Below, piece by piece: positions 43,923 to 46,034 of a stretch of 46,034 nt of DNA. A model generated the notes under the pieces. That model was not told the DNA's origin and ran no database searches. It worked only from the letters and a program-made list of their open reading frames with translations. The position numbers and the translations under genes were made by a program. The stretch is from contig JANOYC010000132.1 of assembly GCA_031428675.1 (NCBI GenBank), positions 1-46,034 of the forward strand, in the 5' to 3' direction. Source of the stretch: JANOYC01 sp031428675. Its GTDB lineage: Bacteria > Actinomycetota > Actinomycetes > Actinomycetales > Microbacteriaceae. Positions within the stretch are counted from its first letter, which is position 1; every line of letters begins with the position of its first letter.

Positions 43923-45185
43923 GTGAGCAAGCAAGACGGACGAAGCCGCCAGGTGAATGCTGCGCCGGTGCACGACGCGGGTGCTCACATCCTGCATGTC
44001 GACATGGATGCGTTCTACGCTTCCGTGGAGTTGCTCGAGAGACCGGATCTGGTGGGAAAGCCCGTGATTGTGGGACACAACGGCCCACGCGCGGTCGTCA
44101 CCGCGGCCAGCTACGAGGCACGGCAATACGGGGTGAACTCTGCCATGCCGATGTCGATCGCGCTGCGGCGATGCCCATCAGCAATCGTGATCGAGCCTCA
44201 CTTCGCCAGTTACACGCACTATTCGAGCATCGTGATGGACATCTTCCGCGGCGTGACCCCGCACGTGGAGGTGCTCGGAATCGACGAAGCGTTTCTCGAT
44301 GTCGCCAGCGCGCGTCGGCTCCTCGGCTCGTCGTGGGACGTCGCGACAACGATTCGCACCCGCGTGGTCGAAAGCACCGGGCTGCGCTGCTCGGTCGGCG
44401 CTGCCGCGACAAAATTCGTTGCCAAACTCGCTTCGAGCAGTGCGAAGCCCGACGGACTCCTCGTTGTTCCCGCGAACCGCACCGTTGACTTTCTGCACCC
44501 GCTCCCCGTGTCAGGACTGTGGGGCGTAGGCGCGAAGACCGAGGAGTCGCTTTCCCGTCACGGACTGCACACGATCGGCGACGTAGCAAACACGCCAATC
44601 GCCTCGCTCACTCGGTGGCTGGGGCCTGCTGCGGCATCCAAACTGCACGCCCTGGCGTGGGGTCAAGACCCGCGCGCAGTCTCTGCTCGCCCGGAAGAGA
44701 AGAGTGTCGGGCACGAGACCACGTTCGACTACGACGTCACCGACGACGAGGTACTCCGACGCGAACTCCTGCGAATGAGCGACCTCGTCGCCGTTCGACT
44801 GCGAGGCGCCGGCTTGGTCGCCCGCACGGTCGTGCTCAAGCTGAGGTTCGGCGATTTCACGACGATCACGAGGTCGCGCACGCTAGCGGAACCCACGAAC
44901 GTTGCGCGGCGAATCTTTGATGAGGTGCGGACAGCCCACACATCAGTCGCTCAGCCGGGCGCTCGCGTTCGGCTGATCGGCGTGCGCGCCGAGAATCTCC
45001 TGCCCGGAGATGGCAGCGCTGAGGCGCTCTGGGATGACGACGAGGGCTGGCGGGACGCCGAGAAGGCGATTGACGCCGTCGCGGCCAAGTTCGGTCGCGG
45101 TGCGGTGAAGCCCGCCACGCTCGTGCGCCGCCCACCCCGTCCTCCCGCGAAGCCCGAGCCCTCGGGGCGGGGCGAGAGGTCGTGA
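43923..45185 (+). CDS. dinB: DNA polymerase IV (DinB, Y-family)
   Basis: Translesion polymerase of 420 residues. Catalytic acids are Asp27 in HVDMDAFYASVE and Asp121-Glu122 in GIDEAFLD. The palm segment is CSVGAAATKFVAKLAS and the thumb is SGLWGVGAKTEESL. The little-finger domain begins near residue 250 (VGHETTFDYDV). The expected clamp-binding pentapeptide near the C-terminus is not seen; the equivalent place reads AEALWDDDEGW. The tail is basic and Pro-rich. The start is GTG at 43923, with no strong ribosome binding site. An SF2 helicase follows after 54 bases. Confidence 0.95.
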   Translation: MSKQDGRSRQVNAAPVHDAGAHILHVDMDAFYASVELLERPDLVGKPVIVGHNGPRAVVTAASYEARQYGVNSAMPMSIALRRCPSAIVIEPHFASYTHYSSIVMDIFRGVTPHVEVLGIDEAFLDVASARRLLGSSWDVATTIRTRVVESTGLRCSVGAAATKFVAKLASSSAKPDGLLVVPANRTVDFLHPLPVSGLWGVGAKTEESLSRHGLHTIGDVANTPIASLTRWLGPAAASKLHALAWGQDPRAVSARPEEKSVGHETTFDYDVTDDEVLRRELLRMSDLVAVRLRGAGLVARTVVLKLRFGDFTTITRSRTLAEPTNVARRIFDEVRTAHTSVAQPGARVRLIGVRAENLLPGDGSAEALWDDDEGWRDAEKAIDAVAAKFGRGAVKPATLVRRPPRPPAKPEPSGRGERS

Positions 45186-45225
45186 CGTAATGAACAACAC
45201 GCCTGCGGCCGTTCCTAGCTCCCGG

Positions 45226-45239
45226 TAATATCTCATCAG
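45226..45239 (+). promoter_or_regulatory. leaderless-type -10 of the helicase gene
   Basis: TAATAT (45226-45231) ends 8 bases before the GTG at 45240. The helicase may therefore be transcribed separately from dinB. Confidence 0.4.
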
Positions 45240-46034
45240 GTGACCAGTCCAACGCTTCCCGGCCCCACGGTCGGCACGTTTGCGGCAGAACACCTTTCTC
45301 CGGCGTGGCCCGAGCGCGCGGCTCGCGGAACCGCGGGCAAGCTTCGTGCCTGGCAGGCGGAAGCACTCGACGCGTACTTCGAGCGCGAACCGCGCGACTT
45401 TCTCGCCGCCGCGACCCCTGGGGCTGGCAAGACCACCTTCGCGCTTCGGCTCGCTACCGAACTCATCGCCCGTCGCGTCGTCGATCGCATCACGGTCGTC
45501 GCTCCCACGGAACACTTGAAGAACCAATGGGCCGAAGCGGCGCACCGAGTCGGTCTCCGGCTCAATCCCGAGTTCCGCAACGGCGACGGCTGGGGTGGCC
45601 GCCAGTTCCACGGACGCGCCGTCACCTATGCCCAGGTTGCTATGCGCCCCGACATCCATCGTCGGGTAACCGAGTCCGGCCGTACCCTCGTCATCCTCGA
45701 CGAAATCCACCACGGGGGAGATGCGCTCAGTTGGGGCGATGCCATCCGCGAGGCGTTCGAGCCGGCAACGCGCCGGCTGTCGCTCACTGGCACGCCGTTC
45801 CGGTCAGACGCGGCGCCGATCCCCTTCGTGACCTACGCGCCCGATGATCAGGGCATCCGCACCTCGCTGACGGACTACAACTACGGTTATGCCCGCGCAC
45901 TGGCAGACGGAGTGGTTCGCCCCATCATCTTCATGGCGTATGCGGGCAAGATGCGCTGGCGAACCCGCATGGGCGATGAAATGGAAGCGCGGCTCGGTGA
46001 GGGCGACACCAAAGACGTGACCGCGCAAGCATGG
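45240..46034 (+). CDS. DEAD/DEAH-box SF2 helicase, XPB-like, 5' part (3' end outside window)
   Basis: The frame is open from the GTG at 45240 to the end of the window (265 codons, no stop). A Q-like segment LRAWQAEALDAYF is followed by Walker A AATPGAGKTT (about 58-67), motif Ia VVAPTEHLKNQW, Walker B LVILDEIHHGG (DEIH) and motif III LSLTGTPFRSD. This order matches actinobacterial XPB/RecG-like SF2 helicases of unknown role. It lies next to dinB, which suggests DNA repair, but this is only context. The second RecA domain lies beyond the window. Confidence 0.9.
   Translation, partial: MTSPTLPGPTVGTFAAEHLSPAWPERAARGTAGKLRAWQAEALDAYFEREPRDFLAAATPGAGKTTFALRLATELIARRVVDRITVVAPTEHLKNQWAEAAHRVGLRLNPEFRNGDGWGGRQFHGRAVTYAQVAMRPDIHRRVTESGRTLVILDEIHHGGDALSWGDAIREAFEPATRRLSLTGTPFRSDAAPIPFVTYAPDDQGIRTSLTDYNYGYARALADGVVRPIIFMAYAGKMRWRTRMGDEMEARLGEGDTKDVTAQAW

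Overview
The window is a gene-dense, high-G+C chromosomal segment (about 45 protein genes, no gap over 300 bases) from an actinobacterium, most likely a member of Microbacteriaceae. The evidence is the content and order of the genes: uvrA-uvrC-rapZ-whiA, gap-pgk-tpiA-secG-rbpA, tkt-tal-pgi-zwf-opcA-pgl, ctaB/ctaA, sufB-sufD-Rieske-sufC-sufT, an ABC-F ATPase and fabG. This order parallels the Rv1420-Rv1483 region of Mycobacterium tuberculosis. WhiA, RbpA, OpcA, DUF3099 and the GlgM-type glycogen enzyme are actinobacterial hallmarks, and GTG/TTG starts are frequent. No rRNA, tRNA, CRISPR array, insertion sequence or prophage gene was seen. The genus cannot be fixed from sequence alone.

Layout. 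1-9930 (+): the 3' end of uvrA and uvrC (nucleotide excision repair), rapZ and whiA, a superoxide dismutase, the lower glycolysis operon gap-pgk-tpiA, secG and rbpA, closed by a strong bidirectional terminator. 9947-18151 (-): the oxidative and non-oxidative pentose phosphate operon, transcribed tkt-tal-pgi-zwf-opcA-pgl with two 4-base start/stop overlaps. 18427-20296: haem O and haem A synthases, convergent and overlapping by 59 bp. 20500-26273 (+): Fe-S cluster assembly operon, then an ABC-F ribosome-associated ATPase. 26283-27618 (-): a translationally coupled trio (DUF3099, a small Cys/His protein, SURF1). 27668-31559: fabG, serB, and the divergent pair glgC/glgM. 31609-35280: a solitary ABC ATPase, zinc-independent ribosomal protein L31, a DEDDh exonuclease and trehalose synthase. 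35394-37381: a hydrolase/glycosyltransferase pair. 37388-39862: histidine phosphatase, sirtuin and a TrmH-family RNA methyltransferase. 39897-42127: a divergent pair of an aminoglycoside-phosphotransferase-like kinase and a D,D-carboxypeptidase. 42284-46034 (+): a fatty acid desaturase, a small membrane protein, DNA polymerase IV and the 5' part of an SF2 helicase.

The genes work together in central carbon flow (glycolysis plus the pentose phosphate pathway around glucose-6-phosphate), storage and compatible-solute glucan metabolism (GlgC, GlgM, TreS), terminal oxidase assembly (CtaB, CtaA, SURF1), Fe-S assembly, and DNA repair or damage tolerance (UvrA, UvrC, DinB, helicase).

The region is mostly housekeeping and I found no convincing new multi-gene defence or mobile system. 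The most noteworthy signals are regulatory. At least eight genes carry a TANNNT -10 hexamer placed 6-8 bases before the start codon, which predicts leaderless mRNAs. Three divergent pairs are separated by only 46-50 bp. The best protein-level unknown is the 71-residue Cys/His-rich protein coupled to SURF1.
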